Source: Bog-473 sp963828505
GTDB lineage: Bacteria > Actinomycetota > Acidimicrobiia > Acidimicrobiales > RAAP-2
Assembly: GCA_963828505.1 (NCBI GenBank)
Contig: CAWHFM010000015.1
Location: 62,001-126,000, forward strand
Direction: 5' to 3'
DNA: 64,000 nucleotides
Shown piece after piece: positions 33,994 through 42,590 of this stretch; position 1 is the stretch's first letter, and every line of letters starts with the position of its first letter. Under the pieces are notes generated by a model. It was not told the DNA's origin. It searched no databases and was given only the letters and a program-made list of their open reading frames with translations. The translations under genes and the position numbers were made by a program.

Positions 33994-35667
33994 GTGGCCG
34001 CTCGGCTCCGCCCGGTGGCCGTCCTGGCGGGCGGCCTGGTGCTGTGGTCGCTCGTCCCGACGACGGCGGCCGCGGCGCATTCGTCGGGCTTCGTGTTCCA
34101 GGTCGACAGCACGGCCGACGTCCACGACGCCAACCCGGGTGACGGGCTCTGCCAGACGTCCGTCGGGACGTGCACGCTGCGTGCCGCCCTCGAGGAAGCC
34201 GACGCCCTCCCGGCGGGCAGCACGATCACCGTCGACGTGCCGGCCGGGACGTACGACCTGACGCTCGGCGGCCTGGCGGCAACCGCCAACGACGTGACGA
34301 TCTCGGGCGCGGGCCGGACGGTCACGGTGGTGAGCGCAGGCGGCGCCAGCCGGGATCTCTTCGTGGGAGCGGGCGCCACGGTCACCGTCGAGAGTCTCAC
34401 CATCACCGGTGGCAACGCCGGGAACGCCGGCTACGGCGGTGGGATCGAGAGCGCCGGCTCCCTCACGGTCGACCGGTCGGTGATCAGCGGCAACGAGGCC
34501 ACCGCCGGCGGGGGACTGACCAATGCCGGGGGCACCCTGGTGGTCACGCGCAGCGAGGTGTCGGACAACACCGGTGTGGACTACGGGGGAGGCGGGATCA
34601 ACAACGGGGGCATCCTGAACGAGCCAGGCACGCTCACGGTCGTGCACAGCACGCTCGACGACAACGTCTCGGGCGGTGACGGCGGGGCGATCCTCAGCGG
34701 CCAGAACGGACATCCCGCGACACCACGCGTTCCGGCCGCGGCGCTCGAGCGCGACCGCAGCGCGCCGCGACGGCCGGCGGCCGGCCTCGTTTTGACGGTG
34801 AAGGACAGCACGTTCACCGGCGATCGCTCCGGCAACGCCGGGGGAGCGGTGGCCAACGACGGCGGCATCGCTTCGGTCACCGGGAGCACGCTCAATCTGA
34901 ACTCGGCGGCCCGCGCCGTGGGCGGGGCCATCTCGAGCTACGGCTCGTTGAACGTCTCGCTCAGCACCCTCGACGCCAACTCGGCGTGCTACGGCGGAGG
35001 GATCGAGCTGTTCACCGGAGGCGTGTCGGGAAGCAACACGGTCTCCCGGAGCACCCTCTCGGACAACCGCGGGTGCGTCGGCGGCGGCCTGGACGAGACC
35101 GGATCCGTGACCGTGACGCAGAGCACGTTGTCGGGTAACAGCGCCCCGTCCGGCGCCGCCATGCAGATTGAGGGCTCGTCGACCTTCTCCCTGGAAGACA
35201 GCACCGTCAGCGCCAATACTTCCCAGCCTGGTCAGGGCGCCGTGGCCACGTACGCCTGCAGCTCGGGCACGGTGTCGTTCGTGACCTTCGCCGGCAACTC
35301 CAACGCGCTGGAAGTCTCGTGCCCCGACGTGAGCCTGACCGGCACCATCCTCTCCGGGTCGACCGACGGCGCGAACTGCGTCGGCTCGGCTCCGGTGGAG
35401 ACCACCGGATACAACCTCGACAGCGGTACGTCGTGCGCGCTCGCTCTCCCGACGGACCTGTCGTCCGCGCACCCCAAGCTGGCACCCCTGGTAGACCACG
35501 GGGGTCCCACCATGACCATGGCCCTCCGGGCCGACAGCCCCGCCATCGACCACGGCGGAACCGCGATGACCGGGTGCCCGGCCACGGACCAACGCGGCGT
35601 GCCGCGTCCGCAGGGTCAGGCCTGCGACATCGGCGCGTTCGAGAAGAGGGTCGGCGGCGCGAACTGA
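33994..35667 (+). CDS. Secreted CSLREA-domain parallel beta-helix protein
   Basis: This is a predicted surface or secreted protein. A signal peptide is visible (VAVLAGGLVLWSLVPTTAAAA). Next comes the CSLREA-type domain (FQVDSTADVHDANPGDGLC then CTLRAALEEADALP). A long series of irregular repeats follows, such as SLTVDRSVISGNEA, LTVVHSTLDDNVSGGD and VSRSTLSDNRGCVGGG, typical of right-handed parallel beta-helices. The end, PAIDHGGTAMTGCPATDQRG through CDIGAFE, matches the choice-of-anchor Q type sorting or closing domain. GTG 33994 was preferred over the in-frame start at 33946 because the signal peptide and TACCCT follow it. Ligand unknown. Confidence 0.85.
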   Translation: MAARLRPVAVLAGGLVLWSLVPTTAAAAHSSGFVFQVDSTADVHDANPGDGLCQTSVGTCTLRAALEEADALPAGSTITVDVPAGTYDLTLGGLAATANDVTISGAGRTVTVVSAGGASRDLFVGAGATVTVESLTITGGNAGNAGYGGGIESAGSLTVDRSVISGNEATAGGGLTNAGGTLVVTRSEVSDNTGVDYGGGGINNGGILNEPGTLTVVHSTLDDNVSGGDGGAILSGQNGHPATPRVPAAALERDRSAPRRPAAGLVLTVKDSTFTGDRSGNAGGAVANDGGIASVTGSTLNLNSAARAVGGAISSYGSLNVSLSTLDANSACYGGGIELFTGGVSGSNTVSRSTLSDNRGCVGGGLDETGSVTVTQSTLSGNSAPSGAAMQIEGSSTFSLEDSTVSANTSQPGQGAVATYACSSGTVSFVTFAGNSNALEVSCPDVSLTGTILSGSTDGANCVGSAPVETTGYNLDSGTSCALALPTDLSSAHPKLAPLVDHGGPTMTMALRADSPAIDHGGTAMTGCPATDQRGVPRPQGQACDIGAFEKRVGGAN

Positions 35668-35685
35668 ATCGGGGACGGCCCCGGT

Positions 35686-36885
35686 TCACCCAACGGACGG
35701 GCGGCCGGAGCGCTCCTCGAGCACGAGCGTGCCGCGCCGGGTGAGCGCCGCCGCCACCTCGCCCGACACCAGGCGGCGCAGCGGGTCGCCCACGATGTCC
35801 CGGCGCCATCCCGAGTCGAGGCGGCCGGGATCGCCGCAGAGGAGCTTGGCGACGTCGGCGCGGGTGGCGAGGAGCGCCTGGTCGAAACCGAGATCGTCGG
35901 CGATCTGGCGGACCAGTCCCGAGCAGACGGCGAGGGCGGCGGGTGGGGCGGGCGCCTCGCGGCCCTCGCTCGGCAGGCGGAGGTTCTCGGGTGGGAGCTC
36001 GCGCCCGCGGTGCACGGCCTCGAGTATCTCGGCGGCCCGGCCCCGAGCCAGGTGCCGCCCGTCGACGCCGCGGGTACGACGCAGCTCGTCGGCGTTGTGC
36101 GGGGGGCGCTGCGAGATGGCCAGGAGCCCGAGGTCGGACAACACGGTGCGACGGGGCCGGTTCGACGAGGCCGCCGTGCGCTCGCGCCACGCCGCCACCT
36201 CCTGGGCCACCCCTCGGGAGCGCCGGGACATGCTGCGGATGTCGCCCAGCCGCCACCATGCCTCTTCGGGGTCCCGTGCCGTGGCGCGATCGCCCAGGAC
36301 CTCGTCGCACTCGGAGAGGGCCCACTCGAGGCGGCCTATATCCTGCAAGCGCTGGGTGAGGACGGCGTGGAGCTCCAGGAGGTGGGCGACGTCGCTCACG
36401 GCGTACTCGAGCTGGCGCGGCGACATCGGGCGCTCCATCCAATCGGACAGGCGGTCGGCCTTGGGCAGCGACAGGTCGAGGACCGACTGGACCAGGCGGG
36501 ACAGCGACGGTGACGACATCCCGAGGAAGCCCGCCACGACCTGGGTGTCGAAGACGGTGACGGGCGCGACGCCGCACGCGGCGGCGAGGACGTCGAGGTC
36601 CTGTCCGGCGGCGTGGGCCACGGCGACACCGGCTCCGGCGAAGACGCGGGCGAGCGGGGCGGGGTCGACGGCGAGCGGGTCGACCAGGGCCACGCCGCCG
36701 GCCCAGGCGAGCTGGATGAGCGCGAGGTGCGGCACATAGGTCCGCTCGGTGTGGAACTCGGTATCGAGGCCGTAGGAGGGCTGAGCAGCCAGCTCGACGC
36801 ACAGGTCTTCGAGCGCGCCCGGGTCGGTCACCACGCTGAACGCCGGAGGCGTCGTCCGCCGGTCGCCGTCGTGTGCGCTGGTCAT
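35686..36885 (-). CDS. rnd: Ribonuclease D
   Basis: This is a 3'-5' exoribonuclease of the DEDDy family that trims tRNA and other structured RNAs. The 399-residue product has Exo I YGLDTEFHTERTY, Exo II AHAAGQDLDVLAAACG with VFDTQVVAGFLG, and Exo III YAVSDVAHLLELHAVL. These provide the D, E, D, D and Y residues. An HRDC-like helical region follows (LSDLGLLAISQRPPHNADEL then RGVDGRHLARGRAAEIL), giving the usual domain order. It is convergent with the beta-helix gene. Confidence 0.92.
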   Translation of the reverse strand: MTSAHDGDRRTTPPAFSVVTDPGALEDLCVELAAQPSYGLDTEFHTERTYVPHLALIQLAWAGGVALVDPLAVDPAPLARVFAGAGVAVAHAAGQDLDVLAAACGVAPVTVFDTQVVAGFLGMSSPSLSRLVQSVLDLSLPKADRLSDWMERPMSPRQLEYAVSDVAHLLELHAVLTQRLQDIGRLEWALSECDEVLGDRATARDPEEAWWRLGDIRSMSRRSRGVAQEVAAWRERTAASSNRPRRTVLSDLGLLAISQRPPHNADELRRTRGVDGRHLARGRAAEILEAVHRGRELPPENLRLPSEGREAPAPPAALAVCSGLVRQIADDLGFDQALLATRADVAKLLCGDPGRLDSGWRRDIVGDPLRRLVSGEVAAALTRRGTLVLEERSGRPSVG

Positions 36886-37102
36886 CGTGTGGTCGGGGCG
36901 CCGAGGTCCGACACCCCCGCTTGCTGGTGGTGCACGGTTCGACGAGATGGTAGCGCGATGACGGCGTTCCCCCCCACGGCCGGTCGGCCGGGATCAGGGG
37001 TGATACCGCTCGTGGGCGACAGAGCCGGGCAGGGATACCGGGCGCAAGTCGGGAGAATCGGCTCTAGTGGTCCGAGCTGGCTTCCGTTCATTCTGTGAAC
37101 AC

Positions 37103-37441
37103 GTGTCGATCTACAGCGAGCTGCTCGTCTGCCTCTGCGCGGATCTGGACCCGGTCGGCCTGCCGCCGGGACGAGGTGAGTTGGTCGTGATCCTGCTGCA
37201 GCGTCGGCGACCCGGACGCGGCCATGAGATCGACGGGCGCCACGACATGGCCGAGGAGCTGGCGCTCGAGCTCGACCGCGACCTGATGCTGCTGCGTCTG
37301 TGCACCGCCGTCGGGATAGAGACGGATCCGGCCCTCTTCGCCTGCCCACTGCCCGAGCGCAAGCGCCTGGAAGGGTTGCTCGGCGAGGCCGGGGTCGACT
37401 TCTGGACGCTCGACGACAACCGTCAAGCCGTGGTCCGATGA
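37103..37441 (+). CDS. Hypothetical protein, 112 residues
   Basis: I do not recognise a family. The protein is soluble and acidic, with leucine-rich helices (AEELALELDRDLMLLRLCTA) and a conserved-looking ending GLLGEAGVDFWTLDDNRQAV. GTG 37103 was preferred to an in-frame start at 37067. CATTCT precedes it by 8 nt, and the earlier residues look non-coding. It ends 3 bp before the stop of the convergent response regulator gene. Confidence 0.55.
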   Translation: MSIYSELLVCLCADLDPVGLPPGRGELVVILLQRRRPGRGHEIDGRHDMAEELALELDRDLMLLRLCTAVGIETDPALFACPLPERKRLEGLLGEAGVDFWTLDDNRQAVVR

Positions 37442-37444
37442 TCG

Positions 37445-38101
37445 TCAGGCCGGGCGCGCGCTGGCCCTGCGTTCGGCCAGGACCGCGGCATAGACAGCAG
37501 CCTCGGTGCGCCGGCGCATGCCGAGCTTCGAGAGAAGGCTCGACACGTAGTTCTTCACCGTCGCCTCGGCCAGGAAGAGCTCCTGGGCGATCTGCCGGTT
37601 GGACTGCCCTTGGGCGATGAGCTCGAGCACGCGGCGCTCCTGCGGTGTCAAAACGGCGAGGCGCGACTCAGCCTCCTGGTCCTTGCGCAGTCGATCCAAC
37701 AGTTCCTGGGTCAGCACGGGGTCGAGCAGCGACGCTCCCTCGCTCACGCGCCGGATGTCACCGAGCAGGTCGCCGCTTCCCACCTCTTTGAGCACGTAAC
37801 CGGACGCACCCGCCATGATGGACGAGAACAACGCGTCGTCGTCGGAGTGTGAGGTCAGCATCAGGCAGTGGACGAAGGGCGCGCTCGATTGGACCTCGCG
37901 GCAGACCTCGACGCCGCTGCCATCGGGCAGGCGGACGTCGAGGATGGCCACGTCAGGCCTCAGTTGACGGATCAGCCGCAGTCCGTCGGCCACCGTTCCG
38001 GCCTCTCCGACCACCTCCATGTCGTCTTCACCCTCGAGCAGCGTGCGCAGACCCGTGCGCACGAGCTCGTGGTCGTCGAGGACGAACACCCTGATTCCCA
38101 T
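37445..38101 (-). CDS. NarL/DevR-family response regulator
   Basis: This transcription factor is activated by phosphorylation. From ATG 38101 the 218-residue product has a receiver domain with the acidic pair in FVLDDHELVRTGLR, phospho-acceptor D55 in AILDVRLPDGSG and lysine in YVLKEVGSG. The C-terminal LuxR-type helix-turn-helix is LTPQERRVLELIAQGQSNRQ with VKNYVSSLLSKLG. Overall it resembles the dormancy regulator DevR/DosR. The start is supported by CAGAAT ending 6 nt upstream. It is divergent from a sensor kinase of the DevS type, its likely partner. Confidence 0.93.
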   Translation of the reverse strand: MGIRVFVLDDHELVRTGLRTLLEGEDDMEVVGEAGTVADGLRLIRQLRPDVAILDVRLPDGSGVEVCREVQSSAPFVHCLMLTSHSDDDALFSSIMAGASGYVLKEVGSGDLLGDIRRVSEGASLLDPVLTQELLDRLRKDQEAESRLAVLTPQERRVLELIAQGQSNRQIAQELFLAEATVKNYVSSLLSKLGMRRRTEAAVYAAVLAERRASARPA

Positions 38102-38273
38102 GGGCCAATTCTGCCACGGGCACCAGCGGTGCCCGTCGATTGCACGGGACGATCTCCCTGCTCGTGCGTGTGGGTGTGGTGCCGGCACCGAACCTGGACC
38201 GGCACCGGCGAGCGGCCTCGCGTCAAGCGTGCGTTTGAGCGGGCCGGGCACGCCCGGTGGCTAGCCTCCAAAC
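38102..38273. promoter_or_regulatory. Divergent promoter region of the two-component pair with palindromic GGCACC sites
   Basis: The minus-strand -10 CAGAAT (38108-38113) is 6 nt from the regulator ATG, and the plus-strand -10 TAGCCT (38262-38267) is 6 nt from the kinase GTG. Just upstream of the regulator -10 is a perfect inverted repeat with 9-bp arms, ACGGGCACC and GGTGCCCGT, at 38116-38136. A second palindrome, GGTGCCGGCACC, is at 38178-38189. Shared GGTGCC half-sites suggest binding by one regulator, perhaps the neighbouring one. Confidence 0.55.
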
Positions 38274-39437
38274 GTGCAGCCGTTCGACCGGATCGCCGAC
38301 CCCGCGAAGCTGCGGCGGCTGGTCCAGGCGATCCTCATCCTCGACGCGGAGCTCAATCTGCCCGTCGTACTGCGCCGGATCGTCGAGGTGGCGTGCGACC
38401 TCGTGGACGCGCAATACGGCGCGCTCGGCGTGCTGACCCAGGACGGGCGTGCCTTGGAGCAGTTCGGCACGGTGGGGCTGAGCGAAGCGGACGAGCTCAT
38501 GATCGGACCGCGCCCGACCGGTCGCGGCGTGCTCGGCACTCTCATCGCCGACGACAAGCCGCTGCGATTGGCCAACATCGCCGACCACGAGGACAGCTTC
38601 GGGATCCCGACCCACCATCCGTCGATGTCGTCGTTCCTCGGGGTGCCGGTGCGCGTGCACGGGGCGGTGTACGGGAACCTGTACCTCACCAACAAGACGA
38701 CGACGGCGGAGTTCTCCGAGGACGACGAGGAGCTCGCCCTCGCCCTGGCGTTCGCGGCGGGCATCGCCATTGAGAACGCGCGGCTGCACTCGCTCGTAAG
38801 GGACCACGCGTTGATGGAGGAGCGCGACCGCATCGCTCGCGACCTTCACGACTCGGTGATCCAGAGGCTGTTCGCCATCGGGCTGTCGCTGCAGGGCACG
38901 GCCCGTCTGGTGGAGCGCACCGAGGCGGCGACGAGGATCGGTGAGGCCATCGAGAGCGTCGACGAGACTATCCGCGAGCTCCGGAAGGCGATCTTCGACA
39001 TTGAGCTCACCATCGACAAGGAGGGCCTCTACTCCAAGGTGATGGATCTCGTCCACGAGCTCAGTCCGGTCCTCGGCCTGGAGCCGCAGCTGTCCGTCGT
39101 CGGCCCGGTCGGCCGGGTGGCCATGGGTCCGCTCAGCGATGCCGTCCTCGCCGTCCTGCGGGAGGCCCTGACCAATGTGGCCAAGCACGCAGACGCATCC
39201 CGGGTCTCCATCATGATCTCCGCCGGGGACGAGCTGCGTGTGATCGTCGCCGACGACGGCAATGGCATCGGCGGGCGCTCCGGGGAGGGGCTGGGCCTCA
39301 ACAACATGCAGCAGCGGGCCGAGAAGCTCGGGGGCGGCATGGAGATCGGAAGCTCACGCGAGGACGGCACTCGCGTGGCGTGGCACGTGCCGTTCGACTC
39401 GTCGATGGAGGCCCTCGGCGGACCGTCCGCGCCGTAA
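38274..39437 (+). CDS. GAF-domain sensor histidine kinase (DevS-like)
   Basis: This soluble sensor kinase of 387 residues has one GAF domain (about 20-170), then the HisKA_3 phospho-acceptor MEERDRIARDLHDSVIQRLF (His near 191). The HATPase region carries REALTNVAKHADAS, VIVADDGNGIGG and GEGLGLNNMQQRAEKLGG. No membrane helix is seen. The GAF part HHPSMSSFLGVPVRVHGAVY resembles the haem-binding GAF domain of mycobacterial DosS/DevS, which senses oxygen, NO and CO. Whether the histidines bind haem cannot be told here. Mycobacterial DevS has two GAF domains, this one a single domain. TAGCCT lies 6 nt before the GTG start. Confidence 0.92.
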   Translation: MQPFDRIADPAKLRRLVQAILILDAELNLPVVLRRIVEVACDLVDAQYGALGVLTQDGRALEQFGTVGLSEADELMIGPRPTGRGVLGTLIADDKPLRLANIADHEDSFGIPTHHPSMSSFLGVPVRVHGAVYGNLYLTNKTTTAEFSEDDEELALALAFAAGIAIENARLHSLVRDHALMEERDRIARDLHDSVIQRLFAIGLSLQGTARLVERTEAATRIGEAIESVDETIRELRKAIFDIELTIDKEGLYSKVMDLVHELSPVLGLEPQLSVVGPVGRVAMGPLSDAVLAVLREALTNVAKHADASRVSIMISAGDELRVIVADDGNGIGGRSGEGLGLNNMQQRAEKLGGGMEIGSSREDGTRVAWHVPFDSSMEALGGPSAP

Positions 39438-39501
39438 CCGGGCTCCTCCGTTCGACCAGACGTAGCATGAGCCGAAGGGGGCCTGCTGGAAAGGGGAGGG
39501 C

Positions 39502-41340
39502 ATGACGTCGACTGCGGAAACGGCACCGACTCCGTCGCCGGGCCGTATGAAGAAGGCGCTCGTCACCCGGCAGCTGTCGCACTACCCCGACACCTGGCCG
39601 CGCATCGGCTACCTGGCCATCGTCGTCCTCACGACGATCATGCTCTATTACCTCTATTACGTGGAGGGGGCGGTCACCCCGCTGCTGCTGCCCTACTACC
39701 ACATGTCGTTCCAGTTCTTCTTGTACCTGCTCGTCGTTTCGAACGCCATCGGCGCCTTCAGCGCCTTCATCGGCGGGCTCTCCGACAGGATCGGCCGCGC
39801 CAACCTGACGATCTACGGGACCCTGGTGGTGGCGCTGGTCCAGCTCCTCGCCATCCCCCACATCACCGACAAGTGGGGGTTCGCCGCCTCGTACTGCGTC
39901 ATCGGATTCGTGGAGGGCGTCATCCTGGTGTCGACCCCGGCGCTGATGCGGGACTTCTCCCCGCAACTCGGCCGCGGGGCCGCCATGGGTTTCTGGGCCC
40001 TCGGCCCGACCATGGGCGCCCTGGCGGCCAGCCTGGTGGCCACGCACACCCTGACCCACCTCTCGCCGTGGCAGGACCAGTTCATCATTTCGGGGCTGGC
40101 CTGCCTCGGGGTGGTGGTGATCGCGTTCTTCTTCCTCCGGGAGCTCTCGCCGCAGCTGCGCGACCAACTCATGGTGACCGAACGCGAGCGCGCGCTCGTC
40201 GAGGCGCGGGCACGGGGGATCGACGTCCAGAAGGCGACGACCCACCCCATCCGCTCCATGATGAAGATCGACCTGATCGCCTCGTCGGTGGCCATCTCGG
40301 TGTTCCTGCTCTTCTACTTCGCCTCGGTCAGCGTCCTGACCATCTACTGGGTCGTCGTCTTCAACCGCTCCACGCCCGACGCCAACGGCATCAACGTCTG
40401 GTACGCCGCCTTCCTCTCCGGCGGCCTCGTCCTGGCGGGGGTGCTGTCCGACCTGGCGCGGGTGCGCAAGCCGTTCATGATGCTCGGCGCGATCGGGGCC
40501 ATGGTGATGATGGTCTTCCTGATCATGCAGATCGATCATCCGCACACGAGCTACTACGCCAACGTGCTCGTGATCGTGCTGCTCGCGCTCGCCATCTCGT
40601 GCGCGTACGCACCGTGGATGGCGAACTACACCGAGCAGGTCGAGTCGCACAACCCGGCGCTCACCGCGTCGGGACTGGCCATCTGGGGATGGATCCTGCG
40701 CATCACGGTCGCCCTCTCCTTCTTGGTCCTGCCGTATGTCATCACGACGTCGACCGTCCTCGTGGACAACCAGACTGCAGCGACGGCGCTCCAGGCCATT
40801 CAGACGGCGCAGCCCTATTCGCCCTCGACCACCGCATGCGCCAGCTCCCCCGCACCCGAGACGGTGATCGCGGGCCTGCGGGCCACGAAACAGGCGGGAC
40901 CCGTCACGCTGGCCACCGTCCTCGAGGCCTGCAACAGCACCCACAACCTGCTCAAGGCGGTGGCTGCCGCCGGGGGCCTGACGAACCCGCAGGTGCAAGG
41001 CCTGCTGGCGTACCAACCCCTGGCCCTCGACATCGTCCATGGCACATCGGTCAGCCAGGCCACGATCGCGGCCAAGGTCGGTGTGCACTCGCAGGACCTG
41101 GCGAACCTGCTCGTGGCCGAGCAGAAGCTGGTTCCGGCCCAGAAGGCGTCACCGGGCGAGTGGAAGCGCTGGTGGGGGGTGTGCCTGGCCGGCCAGGCGG
41201 TCTTCGCGCTGCTCATCTTCGCCATGCGAGGGCGCTGGAGCCCGCGGGCGGCGAGGCGCGACTTCGACGAGCACGAGCAGATGGTGAACGAGGAACTGGC
41301 CAAGCTCGTGGGCGAGCCGGCGGGGGCCGCGGTGGGCTGA
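39502..41340 (+). CDS. MFS transporter with a large extracytoplasmic loop before the last helix
   Basis: This is a major facilitator superfamily carrier. The 612-residue product has about 12 helices. Loop 2-3 carries the family motif GGLSDRIGRANLTIYG (about residues 90-105), and the central loop is long and charged. Between the last two helices there is an unusual stretch of about 140 residues (from STVLVDNQTAATALQ to SPGEWKRWWG). It is rich in A, T, S and Q and has two cysteines (TACASSP, LEACNST). A start at residue 16 (MKKALVTRQL) is possible. It lies before a metal-dependent hydrolase and a glucosidase gene. The substrate is unknown; a sugar or organic acid fits the neighbours. Confidence 0.85.
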   Translation: MTSTAETAPTPSPGRMKKALVTRQLSHYPDTWPRIGYLAIVVLTTIMLYYLYYVEGAVTPLLLPYYHMSFQFFLYLLVVSNAIGAFSAFIGGLSDRIGRANLTIYGTLVVALVQLLAIPHITDKWGFAASYCVIGFVEGVILVSTPALMRDFSPQLGRGAAMGFWALGPTMGALAASLVATHTLTHLSPWQDQFIISGLACLGVVVIAFFFLRELSPQLRDQLMVTERERALVEARARGIDVQKATTHPIRSMMKIDLIASSVAISVFLLFYFASVSVLTIYWVVVFNRSTPDANGINVWYAAFLSGGLVLAGVLSDLARVRKPFMMLGAIGAMVMMVFLIMQIDHPHTSYYANVLVIVLLALAISCAYAPWMANYTEQVESHNPALTASGLAIWGWILRITVALSFLVLPYVITTSTVLVDNQTAATALQAIQTAQPYSPSTTACASSPAPETVIAGLRATKQAGPVTLATVLEACNSTHNLLKAVAAAGGLTNPQVQGLLAYQPLALDIVHGTSVSQATIAAKVGVHSQDLANLLVAEQKLVPAQKASPGEWKRWWGVCLAGQAVFALLIFAMRGRWSPRAARRDFDEHEQMVNEELAKLVGEPAGAAVG

Positions 41341-41404
41341 GCGCAACGGCCGGGCCGTTTGGGCAGACCGTAGGGTGGGGGAGTCGCCGAGCAGGGGAGG
41401 CAGG

Positions 41405-42571
41405 ATGGCGCTCGCACTGGACGGGCTGCGTGTCATTGACGCCGACACGCATCTCACCGAGGCCCACGACCTGTGGACCCGCCGCGCGCCGGCGAAGTAC
41501 GCCGATCGGGTTCCCCGGGTGGAGGAGGTCGACGGCCGCCCCATGTGGATGGTCGACGGATCCGAGCTGGGTTTCGCCGGAGGCGGCGGAGTCATCGATC
41601 GCGACGGCGGCAAGGGCCGCGCGCTCGAGGCCCTCTACGAGTGGACCATCGACCGCATCCACCTGGGAGCGTTCGACCCCAAAGCGCGGATGGAGGTGAT
41701 GGACGATTCAGGGATCTGGGCCCAGATCTGCTTCCCCAACTCCATCGGGCTGGGTGGCCAGGGGATCTCCGACGTCGTGAAGGACCCCGAACTGCGGCTG
41801 TTGTGCGTGCAGATCTACAACGACGCCATGGCCGAGGTCCAGGCCGATTCCGGCGGGCGCCTGATGCCCATGCCGGTGCTGCCCGCCTGGGACCCGGAGG
41901 CCTGCGTGCGCGAGGCGCAACGGGTGGCCGGCCTCGACCTGCGCGGCGTGAACATGACGTCGGACCCGCAGGACCTGGGAGCTCCGGACCTGGCCAGCCG
42001 GGCCTGGGACCCGCTGTGGGACGTGTGCGCCGACCTGCAGCTGCCCGTCCACTTCCACATCGGAGCCAGCCTCACCACCATGACCTACTTCGGGACGTAC
42101 CCGTGGGAGTCGCAGAACGAGGACACGAAGCTGGCCATCGGTGGGACGCTGCTCTTCATCGGCAACGCCCGCGTCGTGACGAACATCATCCTGAGCGGCA
42201 TGCTGGACCGGCATCCCACGCTGAAGATGGTCTCGGTGGAGAGCGGCGTGGGGTGGATCCCCTTCATCCTCGAGACACTCGACTACGAGATGTCCGAGAA
42301 CGCCCCCAAGGAGCTGGAGCACATGTCGATGCTCCCGTCGCAGTACTTCCGCCGGAACCTCTACGCCACCTTCTGGTTCGAGAAGACGAACATCCCGGCG
42401 CTCGTGGCCTCGGTCGGAGAGGACAACATCCTCTTCGAGACCGACTTCCCCCACCCGACGTGTCTGTACCCCAAGCCGCTCGACTCGGTGGCCGAGAAGA
42501 TGAGCGAGCTGACGCCCGAGGTGCAGCGCAAGATCCTGGGCGAGAACGCGGCGAGGCTCTACCGGGTCTGA
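41405..42571 (+). CDS. Amidohydrolase_2 family metal-dependent hydrolase
   Basis: This 388-residue product belongs to the family of aminocarboxymuconate-semialdehyde decarboxylase and related hydrolases. It begins LRVIDADTHLTEAHDLW, where the aspartate-x-histidine pattern gives metal ligands. Further ligands are expected in LPVHFHIGASLTT and in NILFETDFPHPTC near the end. Family members decarboxylate or hydrolyse ring-cleavage products, but similar long forms in actinobacteria have no known substrate. ATG 41405 was chosen over 41375 because GGGGAGG lies 6 nt upstream. A TAGGGT hexamer is seen at 41371-41376. Confidence 0.87.
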   Translation: MALALDGLRVIDADTHLTEAHDLWTRRAPAKYADRVPRVEEVDGRPMWMVDGSELGFAGGGGVIDRDGGKGRALEALYEWTIDRIHLGAFDPKARMEVMDDSGIWAQICFPNSIGLGGQGISDVVKDPELRLLCVQIYNDAMAEVQADSGGRLMPMPVLPAWDPEACVREAQRVAGLDLRGVNMTSDPQDLGAPDLASRAWDPLWDVCADLQLPVHFHIGASLTTMTYFGTYPWESQNEDTKLAIGGTLLFIGNARVVTNIILSGMLDRHPTLKMVSVESGVGWIPFILETLDYEMSENAPKELEHMSMLPSQYFRRNLYATFWFEKTNIPALVASVGEDNILFETDFPHPTCLYPKPLDSVAEKMSELTPEVQRKILGENAARLYRV

Positions 42572-42590
42572 AGAGGCCGGCGTCCCCGCC

